This document shows, in pieces, positions 55,060 through 63,874 of a stretch of 64,000 nt of DNA. The stretch is from Neobacillus niacini (GTDB taxonomy: Bacteria > Bacillota > Bacilli > Bacillales > Cytobacillaceae). The position numbers and the translations under genes were made by a program. Position 1 is the stretch's first letter. Each line of letters starts with the position of its first letter. The stretch lies in assembly GCF_023715785.1 (NCBI RefSeq), contig NZ_JAMBOX010000012.1, forward strand, positions 111,689 to 175,688, in the 5' to 3' direction. The notes beneath the pieces are model-generated. The model worked only from the letters and a program-made list of their open reading frames with translations. It did not search any database and was not told the DNA's origin.

Positions 55060-55986
55060 TTGGAAAAAATCAATCAAACATTAAAGAAATTGGCAGCGAA
55101 CGAGAACTTTCAAAAGCGCTATGAGCAGGAGCGCCAGCAGGTTCTACAAAACCCCGGTGTCAAAGCGTTTTTAATGCAGCATCAAAATGAAATTGATCAG
55201 ACCATGATTGAAAAAGGCATGAGCAAGCTGTTTGAGTATACAAACCAGAGCAAGGAATGCAATAAATGCGAAAGCCTTGAAGGCTGCGTTAATTTCATGA
55301 AAGGCTACCATCCCGAGCTCGTCATTAATCGTAATGCCATCGATGTGATCTATAAGCGATGCCCAAGAAAAATAATGGCGGATGAAAAAGCGAAAAATGA
55401 AAAGCTGATTAAAAGCCTTTATGTCCCTAAGGATATCTTGAAAGCCACCTTTGAGGATTTTGAAGGGGACCCCGGCAGACTGGATGCAGGCGACAAGGCT
55501 GCTACATTCCTGATGAATTATGAAAGCGGCAAAAAGGCGAAGGGACTATATTTGTACGGAAAATTTGGAGTAGGAAAATCTTATATTTTAGGGGCTATTG
55601 CCAATGAACTGGCGAAAAAACAGATTTCCTCGATGATTGTGTATGTCCCTGAGTTATTTAGAGAATTAAAGAGTTCGATTGCCGATTCCAGTTTAAACGA
55701 AAAAATTGAGGCATTGAAAAAGGAACCCATTTTGATGTTGGATGATATCGGCGCCGAAGCGATGTCGAGTTGGACAAGGGATGAGGTATTGGGGCCGATT
55801 CTGCAATTCCGGATGCTTGAAAACCTTCCGACATTCTTTACCTCCAATTTTGATTTTCAAGGGCTCGAGCACCATCTGACCTACAGCCAGCGCGGCGAAG
55901 AGGAAAAAATGAAGGCGATGCGGATTATGGAACGAATTCGGTCCCTGAGTGAACCTGTCCACGTTGTGGGGCCAAACCGTCGTTAA
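55060..55986 (+). CDS. dnaI: Helicase loader DnaI
   Basis: AAA+ ATPase of 308 residues that delivers helicase to DNA. The N-terminal domain carries a zinc cluster (ECNKCESLEGC, about 67-77, plus a later His/Cys) that binds the helicase. The C-terminal AAA+ domain has P-loop YGKFGVGKSY (about 166-175) and Walker B ILMLDDIGAE (about 225-234). Start is TTG at 55060 behind AAGGGGGTGA. A perfect palindromic terminator follows. Confidence 0.95.
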   Translation: MEKINQTLKKLAANENFQKRYEQERQQVLQNPGVKAFLMQHQNEIDQTMIEKGMSKLFEYTNQSKECNKCESLEGCVNFMKGYHPELVINRNAIDVIYKRCPRKIMADEKAKNEKLIKSLYVPKDILKATFEDFEGDPGRLDAGDKAATFLMNYESGKKAKGLYLYGKFGVGKSYILGAIANELAKKQISSMIVYVPELFRELKSSIADSSLNEKIEALKKEPILMLDDIGAEAMSSWTRDEVLGPILQFRMLENLPTFFTSNFDFQGLEHHLTYSQRGEEEKMKAMRIMERIRSLSEPVHVVGPNRR

Positions 55987-56011
55987 TTATTTTAGTTATA
56001 ATTTTTATGTG

Positions 56012-56043
56012 GATTGCCAATTATAATTGGCAGTCTTTTTTTT
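56012..56043 (+). terminator. Terminator of dnaI
   Basis: Palindrome TGCCAATTATAATTGGCA (56015-56032) followed by a T-rich run. Confidence 0.88.
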
Positions 56044-56137
56044 CGCCAAATAATAAATCCCGCCAACTGCCAACTTCTATTTTGGCCAAGTTCCCCATAT
56101 ATATTAAAACAGAGATTTGGTTAAAGGGGGGATTTGG

Positions 56138-57016
56138 TTGGCAGAAATCATCTTCCATAGCAAACAGGATGCAAACAAGTTTTATCATCATTTGCGGGAA
56201 TGTCTAAAGTATGATCCAGATTATGAAAATATTCTTCTTTTTGAAGATCGACATATAGTAAAGGTTTTAAACGGTTCCGTTTCAGAGGAGTTTTTTCAGC
56301 AATTTAAAGGGGCATTTTATGATTTTATTACGGTAATAAAACGCGAAGATTGGTTTCGCGAAATTTTGATGAACCAGTTTTATTTCGAGGACTTTGAGGA
56401 ACAGCAGCAGATTTTGGAAATTCTCTATTCCATAATGGATGGCCAAAGGGAGGATTTGAGCCATTTTTTAAAAGATAGTGTTGAGGAACCAAATGTTAAA
56501 GAAGCCATTGAACACGTTTTGCAGGAGAATGTTTCCTTTTCGTTTGATTCGTTTGTAAAATTTCGTCTCCGTTCGTATCTCGAACTGCTGGAAAGTTACG
56601 TGGAAATTTCCATTGATGAATACAAAATGGAGCAGGAGTACCAAATGTTTGTCCAAATGCTGCGGGATTTTCTGGCAAATCGCGAGCCGAAAATGGAAAA
56701 GCTCCACCTGCTGTTTGATGATGAAATTACTTTTTACAATGAGGAGCTCCAGGAAATTAAACGTGGCGAGTTAACAAAAATGATTGACCGAAGATTGCTT
56801 GTTAATCATCCTGTCTATGTCGACTCCGCTTCGATTGCCCCGTTGTTATCGCTAGCGCCGACCGCCATTTTCCTTTACGTCAAGGATGAGGATGCCCCGC
56901 TAGTAAGAACAATCAAAAATATTTTTGAAGAACGAGTGATTGTCCGTGCCTACCATGGCCTAAGAGAATTAAAGAATCGCGAAGGTGGCGGGACTTCGGC
57001 AAAAAACCACGGATAG
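56138..57016 (+). CDS. ytxC: Sporulation protein YtxC
   Basis: Protein of 292 residues, slightly longer than the B. subtilis homologue (about 281), in a family confined to sporeformers. No membrane segment; helical and acidic. Family-typical pieces are LYSIMDGQREDLSH (about 92) and DEITFYNEELQEIKRGEL (about 200). In B. subtilis ytxC lies in the same place between dnaI and thrS; its function is unknown. Start is TTG at 56138 (LAEIIFHSKQ) behind AAAGGGGGG; a longer TTG reading at 56117 overlaps that site. Confidence 0.83.
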   Translation: MAEIIFHSKQDANKFYHHLRECLKYDPDYENILLFEDRHIVKVLNGSVSEEFFQQFKGAFYDFITVIKREDWFREILMNQFYFEDFEEQQQILEILYSIMDGQREDLSHFLKDSVEEPNVKEAIEHVLQENVSFSFDSFVKFRLRSYLELLESYVEISIDEYKMEQEYQMFVQMLRDFLANREPKMEKLHLLFDDEITFYNEELQEIKRGELTKMIDRRLLVNHPVYVDSASIAPLLSLAPTAIFLYVKDEDAPLVRTIKNIFEERVIVRAYHGLRELKNREGGGTSAKNHG

Positions 57017-57050
57017 TTAGAGAAAATGTCAAAATAATTAGGATAATAAG

Positions 57051-57079
57051 TTGCTTTTTCAATAATATATCATTATAAT
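57051..57079 (+). promoter_or_regulatory. Sigma-A promoter of thrS
   Basis: TTGCTT (57051-57056), 17 nt, TATAAT (57074-57079). Confidence 0.8.
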
Positions 57080-57085
57080 ACTGTA

Positions 57086-57366
57086 CATAGTTTAATTCAC
57101 ATCAAAAGTAATGATAAGGACAATAGTATTTTTTTACGGTTTCAAGAGAGGGAGGTCACGGCTGAAAGCCTCCTAATACGAAAGAAATACTTACCACCTT
57201 TAAACTTCAGCAGTGAACCCCTCTGTTGTGAGGTTAGTAATTGTTGACGGCCGCAGCCGTTACCTGAACTAAAGTCATTTTTTGCTTGCTTGAGCAAAAA
57301 ATGAAAAATTGGGTGGAACCACGTGTTAACAAACTCGTCCCTATTCCTTAGGGACGGGTTTTTTTA
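57086..57366 (+). promoter_or_regulatory. T-box leader of thrS (tRNA-Thr sensing)
   Basis: The 14-nt T-box TGGGTGGAACCACG lies at 57310-57323, followed by the antiterminator/terminator switch: ACTCGTCCCTA / TAGGGACGGGT with a T-run (57332-57366). A long Stem I precedes it. The likely specifier is ACC (Thr) at 57193-57195 or 57196-57198 in TACTTACCACCTTT. Uncharged tRNA-Thr should turn on thrS. Confidence 0.93.
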
Positions 57367-57408
57367 TTTTTAAAAAGCGTTACAAAACGCGGAAATGGAG
57401 GAATTGTT

Positions 57409-59340
57409 ATGTCAGACGTTGTTAAAATTGCGTTTCCGGACGGAGCAGTAAAGGAGTTTCCGCGGGGAACGACAACCGAAGATATTGCTGCTTCGATCAG
57501 CCCGGGCCTAAAGAAAAAGGCAATTGCCGGTAAATTTAACGGACAAATGGTTGACCTGCGCCGTCCTTTGCATGAAGACGGCTCTATAGAAATCGTGACA
57601 CCAGATTCGGCAGATGCCCTCGAGGTATTGCGCCACAGCACAGCCCACTTAATGGCTCAAGCTGTGAAGCGCCTGTACCCTGGAGCAAAGCTTGGTGTCG
57701 GTCCGGTTATTGAAGGTGGATTCTACTACGATATGGATCTTGAAGAGTCGCTAACTCCGGAAGACTTGCCTAAGATTGAAAAAGAAATGGCGAAAATCGT
57801 AAGTGAAAACCTTGAGGTTGTCCGCAAAGAAGTCAGCCGTGCTGAGGCGGTTCAGCTTTTTAAGGAAATAGACGACGAATATAAGCTTGAATTGATTGAA
57901 GCGATTCCGGACGATGAACAAGTGACCATTTATGAGCAGGGCGAGTTCTTCGACCTTTGCCGCGGTGTCCATGTTCCATCTACTGGAAAAATTAAAGAGT
58001 TTAAGCTGTTAAGCATTGCTGGTGCATACTGGCGTGGCGACAGCGATAACAAAATGCTGCAGCGCGTATATGGAACGGCCTTTTTCAAGAAGGAAGATTT
58101 GGCTGAGCATCTCCGTTTGCTGGAAGAAGCAAAAGAGCGCGACCACCGTAAACTCGGTAAAGAACTGAACCTATTTACTACTTCGCAAAAGGTCGGTCAA
58201 GGTTTGCCGCTCTGGCTTCCAAAAGGCGCGACCATCCGCCGCATTGTGGAGCGTTATATTGTTGATAAAGAAGTTAGCTTAGGCTATGACCATGTTTATA
58301 CACCAATCATGGCCAATGTTGAATTGTACAAGACTTCCGGTCACTGGGACCATTATCATGAGGACATGTTCCCGGTCATGGATATGGACAACGAGCAACT
58401 GGTACTTCGTCCGATGAATTGTCCGCACCATATGATGGTATATAAAAATGCGATGCACAGCTACCGCGAGCTGCCAATTCGGATTGCCGAGCTTGGCACG
58501 ATGCACCGTTATGAAATGTCCGGTGCGTTGTCAGGTCTGCAACGGGTTCGCGGGATGACCTTGAATGATGCTCATATCTTTGTCCGTCCGGATCAAATCA
58601 AGGAAGAATTCCAACGGGTTGTTCGACTGATTCTGGAGGTTTACAAAGACTTTGACATTAAGGAATATTCGTTCCGCTTGTCCTATCGCGACCCTCAGGA
58701 TAAGGAAAAGTACTTTGATGATGACGCGATGTGGGAAAAAGCGCAAAGTATGCTTAAAGCAGCGATGGACGACCTTGGGCTTAATTATTTTGAGGCTGAA
58801 GGGGAAGCTGCGTTCTACGGTCCTAAGCTTGACGTTCAAGTGAGAACTGCATTGGGCAAGGACGAAACTTTATCGACTGTTCAGTTGGATTTCTTGCTGC
58901 CTGAACGCTTTGATTTAACGTATGTCGGTGAAGACGGCAAGCAGCACCGTCCGGTTGTGATCCACCGCGGAGTGGTCTCCACAATGGAGCGCTTTGTTGC
59001 TTATCTGATTGAAGAATACAAGGGGGCATTTCCAACTTGGCTCGCGCCGGTACAGGTTCAAGTGATACCGGTATCCCCGGAAGCGCATTACGAATATGCC
59101 CGCCAAGTCCAAGACCAGCTTAAAGCGGCAGGCTTCCGCGTGGAGTTGGATGGTCGTGATGAAAAAATCGGCTATAAAATCCGCGAAGCGCAGATGCAAA
59201 AGATTCCATATATGCTCGTGGTCGGTGACAAGGAAGTGGCTGAACAGGCCGTCAATGTTCGTAAATATGGTGAACAAAAGTCTGAGACAGTGGCGTTTGA
59301 GGAGTTTCTGGCTGGGCTTAAGGCGGAAGTGCAAAAATAA
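57409..59340 (+). CDS. thrS: Threonyl-tRNA synthetase
   Basis: Class II synthetase charging tRNA-Thr; 643 residues. An N-terminal TGS domain (1-62) precedes the editing domain (about 65-220) with [11 protein letters not shown] and CRGVHVP. The catalytic core (about 240-535) has motif 2 [17 protein letters not shown] and a zinc site Cys/His (MNCPHHM about 333), and the anticodon domain (about 540-640) ends the protein. SD is AATGGAGG. Controlled by the T-box leader. A terminator lies 10 bp after the stop. Confidence 0.97.
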   Translation: MSDVVKIAFPDGAVKEFPRGTTTEDIAASISPGLKKKAIAGKFNGQMVDLRRPLHEDGSIEIVTPDSADALEVLRHSTAHLMAQAVKRLYPGAKLGVGPVIEGGFYYDMDLEESLTPEDLPKIEKEMAKIVSENLEVVRKEVSRAEAVQLFKEIDDEYKLELIEAIPDDEQVTIYEQGEFFDLCRGVHVPSTGKIKEFKLLSIAGAYWRGDSDNKMLQRVYGTAFFKKEDLAEHLRLLEEAKERDHRKLGKELNLFTTSQKVGQGLPLWLPKGATIRRIVERYIVDKEVSLGYDHVYTPIMANVELYKTSGHWDHYHEDMFPVMDMDNEQLVLRPMNCPHHMMVYKNAMHSYRELPIRIAELGTMHRYEMSGALSGLQRVRGMTLNDAHIFVRPDQIKEEFQRVVRLILEVYKDFDIKEYSFRLSYRDPQDKEKYFDDDAMWEKAQSMLKAAMDDLGLNYFEAEGEAAFYGPKLDVQVRTALGKDETLSTVQLDFLLPERFDLTYVGEDGKQHRPVVIHRGVVSTMERFVAYLIEEYKGAFPTWLAPVQVQVIPVSPEAHYEYARQVQDQLKAAGFRVELDGRDEKIGYKIREAQMQKIPYMLVVGDKEVAEQAVNVRKYGEQKSETVAFEEFLAGLKAEVQK

Positions 59341-59814
59341 AGTGATGTCGAAAAGGGGGAGTTGATCCCCCTTTTTTTCCTTTTTAAGTATAAGAGCGAC
59401 GGTGGAAAAGGCGAGAATGACCTTTTTGTAAGTAATTGGATAATCAAAGACAAAATCCCCCTGGAAAAGGGTCAAATTGTCTTTGAACAAGCTTCTTAAA
59501 GACAAAGCGGCTCCAGATAGAGGGGAAAAATAATCGCCTTCATAATTTTTCACCTCAAAAATCAGGATTTTTTTATAAAGAATAATCAGCGTGTCAATTT
59601 GAAATGTTTTGTTGTTCACTTTAAGCAGCAAATCATTTATGATATAGCATTCGCATTGGAGCTTTTCTGTTAACTGATCAAACATTACTTCCCCTTCATA
59701 CCCCTTTTTAAGCGCAAAGTAGTGCTGCTTATCAGCTTCCGACAAGATCATTCGGATATTTAACAATCTCAAAATGATTAATTCCTCGGGCTGTGTTCGA
59801 TTTTTATAGGCCAT
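59341..59814 (-). pseudogene. Truncated NERD-domain protein
   Basis: The minus-strand frame starts at ATG 59814 (AYKNRTQPEEL) behind GAAAGGATGTGG. It shows the front of a NERD nuclease-related domain: HYFALKKGYEGEVMFDQL, then FQIDTLII and EVKNYEGDYF. After about residue 100 the sequence no longer resembles the family, and the frame runs without a stop into the 3' end of thrS on the opposite strand, reaching 58915. It has lost its C-terminal half and natural stop, so it is probably a decayed gene, though a short protein could still be made. Confidence 0.75.
59351..59379 (+). terminator. Terminator of thrS
   Basis: AAGGGGG / CCCCCTT followed by T's. Confidence 0.9.
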
Positions 59815-59975
59815 GTGCCACATCCTTTCTTAGACTCCAAATCAATCCTAACAAATAATGCATGAAATGGATTTGAATATTTTGTTAACTTTTCCAATGA
59901 AGAAATTCATAAAAATTTGTTGAATAATTTTTGGTTTCCTGCTACAATGAATTTCGTTGTCATGAAAAAGTCCAT

Positions 59976-60005
59976 TTGACATGCGGCTTTCGCTTATGAT
60001 ATAGT
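59976..60005 (+). promoter_or_regulatory. Sigma-A promoter of infC-rpmI-rplT
   Basis: TTGACA (59976-59981), 18 nt, TATAGT (60000-60005). The 59824-59975 stretch before it shows nothing recognisable. Confidence 0.75.
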
Positions 60006-60011
60006 TACTAA

Positions 60012-60252
60012 GGTATAAAATTGAATACTAGTTACTGGGAAAAGAAGAAGCACCCGCTTCTCACCTGAATTGACGCGATTAGGCTGTTGGCAGGTTTTAC
60101 GTGGACTATTTAGTTTTTTAACTATGTTTCGTAAAGTGTGGGTGTGTTCATCCGCACTTTTTTATTTGCTTTCGGACTGCCAATCCGCGACAGAATCAGA
60201 GGGGGAACGGTCCCGGACAAAAGTATTCTTGATTAAACCTTGGAGGTGGCTA
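60012..60252 (+). promoter_or_regulatory. L20 leader of the infC operon
   Basis: About 240-nt leader in the usual place, with GAAGAAGCACCCGCTTCTCACCTG and GACGCGATTAGGCTGTTGGCAGG. A terminator hairpin AAAGTGTGG (60133-60141) / CCGCACTTT (60152-60160) with a T-run ends the attenuator. In Bacilli ribosomal protein L20 binds this RNA and causes early termination of its own operon. Confidence 0.85.
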
Positions 60253-60255
60253 ATT

Positions 60256-60771
60256 ATTAGCAAAGACATGTTGTTAAATGAGGGGATTCGCGCTCGTGAA
60301 GTACGCCTGATTGATCAAAACGGCGAACAATTGGGGATTAAATCCAAAAACGAAGCGCTGGAGATTGCCGGAAGAGTGAATCTGGATTTAGTGCTTGTTG
60401 CACCAAACGCAAAGCCTCCGGTAGCCCGGATTATGGACTACGGCAAATTTAAATTCGAGCAGCAGAAGAAAGAAAAAGAAGCTCGGAAGAACCAAAAAAT
60501 TATCACGACAAAAGAGGTTCGTCTAAGCCCAACGATTGATGAGCATGACTTTAATACAAAGCTTCGCAATGCAATCAAGTTTTTGGAAAAAGGCGATAAG
60601 GTAAAAGCTTCGATTCGGTTTAAGGGACGGGCGATTACCCATAAAGAAATCGGTCAGAAAGTGTTAGACCGTTTTGCTGAGCTATGCAAGGAAGTGTCAA
60701 CGGTTGAATCTCATCCAAAGATGGATGGCCGAAGCATGTTCTTGGTATTAGCACCTAAAAACGATAAGTAA
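60256..60771 (+). CDS. infC: Translation initiation factor IF-3, ATT start
   Basis: Keeps the 30S subunit free and checks start codons; 171 residues. The family begins [17 protein letters not shown], and the codon before SKD is ATT at 60256, 6 nt after SD GGAGGTGG. A rare start is normal for infC, since IF-3 discriminates against it and so limits its own synthesis. An ATT at 60253 and an ATG at 60268 are alternatives. Two domains joined by a Lys-rich linker ([13 protein letters not shown]) are visible. First gene of infC-rpmI-rplT. Confidence 0.9.
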   Translation: MSKDMLLNEGIRAREVRLIDQNGEQLGIKSKNEALEIAGRVNLDLVLVAPNAKPPVARIMDYGKFKFEQQKKEKEARKNQKIITTKEVRLSPTIDEHDFNTKLRNAIKFLEKGDKVKASIRFKGRAITHKEIGQKVLDRFAELCKEVSTVESHPKMDGRSMFLVLAPKNDK

Positions 60772-60787
60772 TAAGGAGGACTTCCCA

Positions 60788-60988
60788 ATGCCAAAAATGA
60801 AAACTCACAGAGGCGCGGCTAAGCGTTTTAAGAAAACTGGAACTGGTCAACTAAAGCGTGACCATGCTTATACAAGCCACTTATTTGCAAACAAATCAAC
60901 AAAAGCAAAGCGTAAGCTTCGCAAATCTTCTCTTGTTTCAAAAGGCGATTTCAAGCGCATTCGTCAGTTATTAACCAACGTGAAGTAA
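60788..60988 (+). CDS. rpmI: 50S ribosomal protein L35
   Basis: Very basic 66-residue ribosomal protein beginning [29 protein letters not shown] is 16 bp after the infC stop, and rplT follows after 36 bp. The codon use is that of a highly expressed gene. Confidence 0.98.
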   Translation: MPKMKTHRGAAKRFKKTGTGQLKRDHAYTSHLFANKSTKAKRKLRKSSLVSKGDFKRIRQLLTNVK

Positions 60989-61024
60989 TAGATAAGCATT
61001 GATTTAAACTAGGAGGGAAATTAC

Positions 61025-61384
61025 ATGCCACGTGTAAAAGGCGGTACAGTTACTCGCAAACGTCGTAAAAAAGTTCTTAAATTAGCTAAAGGTTATTTCG
61101 GTTCAAAACATACATTATACAAAGTTGCTAACCAGCAGGTTATGAAATCATTGCAATATGCATTTCGTGACCGTCGCCAGAAAAAGCGCGACTTCCGCAA
61201 ACTTTGGATCACTCGTATCAACGCAGCAGCTCGCATCAACGGTCTTTCTTACAGCCGTTTAATGCATGGCTTAAAGCTTGCCGGCATCGAAGTAAACCGC
61301 AAAATGCTTGCTGAACTTGCAGTAAGTGATGCAGCAGCATTCACTGAATTAGCAAACGTTGCAAAACAACAATTCAACAAGTAA
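61025..61384 (+). CDS. rplT: 50S ribosomal protein L20
   Basis: 119-residue ribosomal protein that starts 23S rRNA assembly and also represses its own operon through the leader at 60012-60252. It has the basic N-terminal extension ([15 protein letters not shown]) and a helical C-terminus with [31 protein letters not shown] is AGGAGGGAAA. A terminator follows. Confidence 0.98.
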   Translation: MPRVKGGTVTRKRRKKVLKLAKGYFGSKHTLYKVANQQVMKSLQYAFRDRRQKKRDFRKLWITRINAAARINGLSYSRLMHGLKLAGIEVNRKMLAELAVSDAAAFTELANVAKQQFNK

Positions 61385-61391
61385 TCAATAA

Positions 61392-61424
61392 ATAGCCATT
61401 CTCAATACGAGGATGGCTTTTTCT
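61392..61424 (+). terminator. Terminator of infC-rpmI-rplT
   Basis: AGCCATTCTC / GAGGATGGCT followed by TTTTTC. Confidence 0.88.
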
Positions 61425-61441
61425 ATAGGGAGCTTATATAT

Positions 61442-61711
61442 ATGAATGAGAATATCGTTTTCCTTGCGGCATTTATCATTATGAATGGGGCAGGGTTCAT
61501 CTTGATGGGAGTCGACAAAAGCCGGGCCAGAAAACACCAGTATCGGATTCAGGAAAAAACTTTATGGCTCGTGGCCATTTTGGGCGGGGCTGTAGGAGCA
61601 ACGGCGGGAATGAAGTTTTTTCGGCATAAAACGAAGCATCTGCAATTCAAAATCGGCTTTCCACTCTTGGCCATCATTGAATTTTTCCTATATGTTTATC
61701 AATTAAAATAG
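61442..61711 (+). CDS. ysdA: DUF1294 membrane protein YsdA
   Basis: Small membrane protein of 89 residues with about three hydrophobic segments (5-23, 44-58 and 68-86). Family features are MGVDKSRARKHQYRIQEKTL and GGAVGATAGMKFFRHKTKH. Function unknown. The SD (ATAGGGAGCTT) is acceptable. Convergent with ysdB, sharing a terminator. Confidence 0.88.
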   Translation: MNENIVFLAAFIIMNGAGFILMGVDKSRARKHQYRIQEKTLWLVAILGGAVGATAGMKFFRHKTKHLQFKIGFPLLAIIEFFLYVYQLK

Positions 61712-61737
61712 CCGCTCATCATAGCGGCTATTTTTCA
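61706..61737. terminator. Bidirectional terminator between ysdA and ysdB
   Basis: AAATAGCCGCT / AGCGGCTATTT overlapping both stop codons. Confidence 0.9.
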
Positions 61738-62111
61738 TACAAAAATTCCTTTACTGGACTTCTCCAGTTAATTTCGGCATTTGGATAATGCTCTTTAATT
61801 TTTCTGTCGATGAAGCAAAAATCCTCTCTGACCATCCCCTTTAACGAACTGGTATTTTCCGGCCATAGCGAGATCGACACGACATCAAATGTATCGTCGG
61901 TGGGTCCCATGTATTTTTCCCCGGCAAACACGGCGCCCTTGTAGGTGAGTACGATATTTTTTCGCACATCGTCATGATCGCTCATGAAAAACTGGTGATG
62001 CTTCCTTGCAGACTCCAATTTCCTTGTGGGTTGGACCAGGTATTTTACAGCCCGGTAAAATAAATAAACAATAAGTCCCAATAATATGAAGCGCAGTATC
62101 CATACAACCAT
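61728..62111 (-). CDS. ysdB: Sigma-W regulated membrane protein YsdB
   Basis: Protein of 127 residues with one N-terminal membrane segment (about 3-22) and a basic cytoplasmic stretch (QPTRKLESARKH) before a soluble domain. A member of the sigma-W envelope-stress regulon in B. subtilis; function unknown. The start is ATG at 62111 because GTAGGAGGCTT lies before it; a GTG/ATG seven codons upstream would overlap the SD. The promoter at 62143-62168 is a perfect sigma-W match. Confidence 0.88.
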   Translation of the reverse strand: MVVWILRFILLGLIVYLFYRAVKYLVQPTRKLESARKHHQFFMSDHDDVRKNIVLTYKGAVFAGEKYMGPTDDTFDVVSISLWPENTSSLKGMVREDFCFIDRKIKEHYPNAEINWRSPVKEFLYEK

Positions 62112-62142
62112 CTGTAAGCCTCCTACACTCATTTTCTCTATC

Positions 62143-62168
62143 TACGAACGAGTGTGTAAAAAGTTTCA
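62143..62168 (-). promoter_or_regulatory. Sigma-W promoter of ysdB
   Basis: Minus strand TGAAAC (62168-62163), exactly 16 nt, CGTA (62146-62143). Second sigma-W site of the window. Confidence 0.9.
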
Positions 62169-62203
62169 AATCCTGCTATAATTTTTCGAGGGAGGAATAG
62201 ATT

Positions 62204-62698
62204 ATGCAATTAAAAAAACTTTTTCACATGCAAAAGGCATTGGATACTCATATCGAGGAAAAACATGGCCTTCAACATGAGGATTTATTTTCACGAAAAG
62301 TTCTCGCGTTATTGGTTGAGGTTGGGGAGTTGGCGAATGAAACACGCTGCTTTAAATTTTGGAGCGTAAAGCCCTCTTCGCCGCAAGATGTGATTCTTGA
62401 GGAATTTGTAGATGGAATCCATTTCATTTTATCACTGGGGATTGTCTGTGGCTTTGAGGAGGAGGAATTTTCCGTGGACGTGGCACTCCCGGCAGCAGAA
62501 ACCCTGACAGAGCAATTTTTAAAGGTCTATCAACAAACGAGCGCTTTTCAAAATAGCAAAAGTTTTGAAGATTTTCTTACCTTGTTTAAGTCCTTCATGG
62601 CCCTCGCAGGCTTATTGGGGATAACCCAAGAGGAAATCCAACAGGCATATTTTCACAAAAATGAAGTAAATTATCTAAGACAACAAAACAACTATTAA
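62204..62698 (+). CDS. Dimeric dUTPase (MazG-like all-alpha family)
   Basis: Hydrolyses dUTP to dUMP, keeping uracil out of DNA. The 164-residue protein belongs to the all-alpha dUTPase_2 group, not the trimeric beta type. Metal-binding acidic clusters are in LALLVEVGELANETRCFKFWS (about 45-65) and EEFVDGIHFILSLG (about 79-92), the EExxE plus ExxD pattern. SD is GAGGGAGGAAT. It stands between divergent ysdB and ysdC. Confidence 0.88.
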   Translation: MQLKKLFHMQKALDTHIEEKHGLQHEDLFSRKVLALLVEVGELANETRCFKFWSVKPSSPQDVILEEFVDGIHFILSLGIVCGFEEEEFSVDVALPAAETLTEQFLKVYQQTSAFQNSKSFEDFLTLFKSFMALAGLLGITQEEIQQAYFHKNEVNYLRQQNNY

Positions 62699-62767
62699 AT
62701 TTGTTCATTGTCCTGAATTTTCGTTATAATGAAAATTGTACATACATAAAAAGGGGGTCAAAAACTC

Positions 62768-63853
62768 ATGGCAAAACTCGATGAAACATTGACAATGCTG
62801 AAGGATTTAACTGATGCAAAGGGCATTCCCGGTAATGAGCGTGAAGTGCGCGAAGTAATGAAAAAATACATAGCGCCATATGCGGATGAAATCACAACCG
62901 ACGGACTTGGCAGCTTGATCGCCAAAAAGGTGGGCAAAGAGGGCGGACCGAAAATTATGGTGGCGGGCCACTTAGATGAAGTTGGCTTCATGGTAACCCA
63001 AATCGATGATAAAGGCTTCCTGCGGTTCCAAACAGTCGGAGGCTGGTGGGGCCAAGTCATGCTTGCCCAGCGTGTAACAATCGTGACGAGAAAAGGCGAA
63101 GTAACAGGCATTATCGGTTCCAAGCCGCCGCATGTGCTCTCAGCAGAGGCCCGCAAGAAACCGATTGAGATTAAAGATATGTTCATTGATATCGGCGCAT
63201 CAAGCCGTGAAGAGGCCCAGGAGTGGGGCGTGCGTCCAGGCGATATGGTCGTGCCTTATTTTGAGTTTACTGTTATGAACAATGAAAAGATGCTGCTGGC
63301 CAAAGCATGGGATAACCGAATTGGCTGTGCAATTGCCATTGATGTGTTGAAACAATTAAAGGATGCAGAACATCCGAACGAGGTTTATGGGGTTGGGGCT
63401 GTTCAGGAAGAAGTCGGCCTGCGTGGTGCCAAGACGGCAACCTACAAAATCCAGCCGGATATTGGCTTTGCTGTTGATGTAGGTATTGCGGGCGACACTC
63501 CGGGAATCTCTGAAAAAGAAGCGATGAGTAAAATGGGCAAAGGCCCTCAAGTGGTTGTCTATGATGCTTCCATGGTGGCACATAAGGGATTGCGCGACTT
63601 TGTCACCGATGTGGCCGATGAATTGAACATTCCTTATCAGTTCGAATCGATCCCTGGCGGCGGCACAGATGCGGGCTCGATTCACCTGACCCATAATGGC
63701 GTTCCAGCACTGGCCATCACCATTGCTACCCGCTACATCCATTCTCACGCGGCGATGCTTCATCGCGATGACTATGAAAATGCAGTAAAACTGATTGTTG
63801 AAGTGATTAAACGGTTAGATCGTGAAACGGTTGATAAGATTACCTTTGAATAA
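62768..63853 (+). CDS. ysdC: M42-family aminopeptidase YsdC
   Basis: Cytosolic di-metal aminopeptidase of 361 residues, same length as in B. subtilis; family members form large hollow assemblies and act on peptides, and some were called endoglucanases by mistake. Metal ligands: AGHLDEVGF (His about 66), AWDNRIGC (Asp about 180), QEEVGLRG (Glu pair about 213-214) and the late YIHSHAAML (His about 323). Ligand-bearing segments are all intact. SD is AAAGGGGGTC. Confidence 0.93.
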   Translation: MAKLDETLTMLKDLTDAKGIPGNEREVREVMKKYIAPYADEITTDGLGSLIAKKVGKEGGPKIMVAGHLDEVGFMVTQIDDKGFLRFQTVGGWWGQVMLAQRVTIVTRKGEVTGIIGSKPPHVLSAEARKKPIEIKDMFIDIGASSREEAQEWGVRPGDMVVPYFEFTVMNNEKMLLAKAWDNRIGCAIAIDVLKQLKDAEHPNEVYGVGAVQEEVGLRGAKTATYKIQPDIGFAVDVGIAGDTPGISEKEAMSKMGKGPQVVVYDASMVAHKGLRDFVTDVADELNIPYQFESIPGGGTDAGSIHLTHNGVPALAITIATRYIHSHAAMLHRDDYENAVKLIVEVIKRLDRETVDKITFE

Positions 63854-63874
63854 AAAAGTGAAAATCCCCAGCCA

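Noticed and set aside
58531..58839. Minus-strand open frame of 102 codons within thrS
   Set aside because: Shadow of a conserved coding gene with no SD or homology.
60070..60255. 60-residue extension of IF-3
   Set aside because: It is the L20 leader RNA with its attenuator hairpin; the protein starts at ATT 60256.
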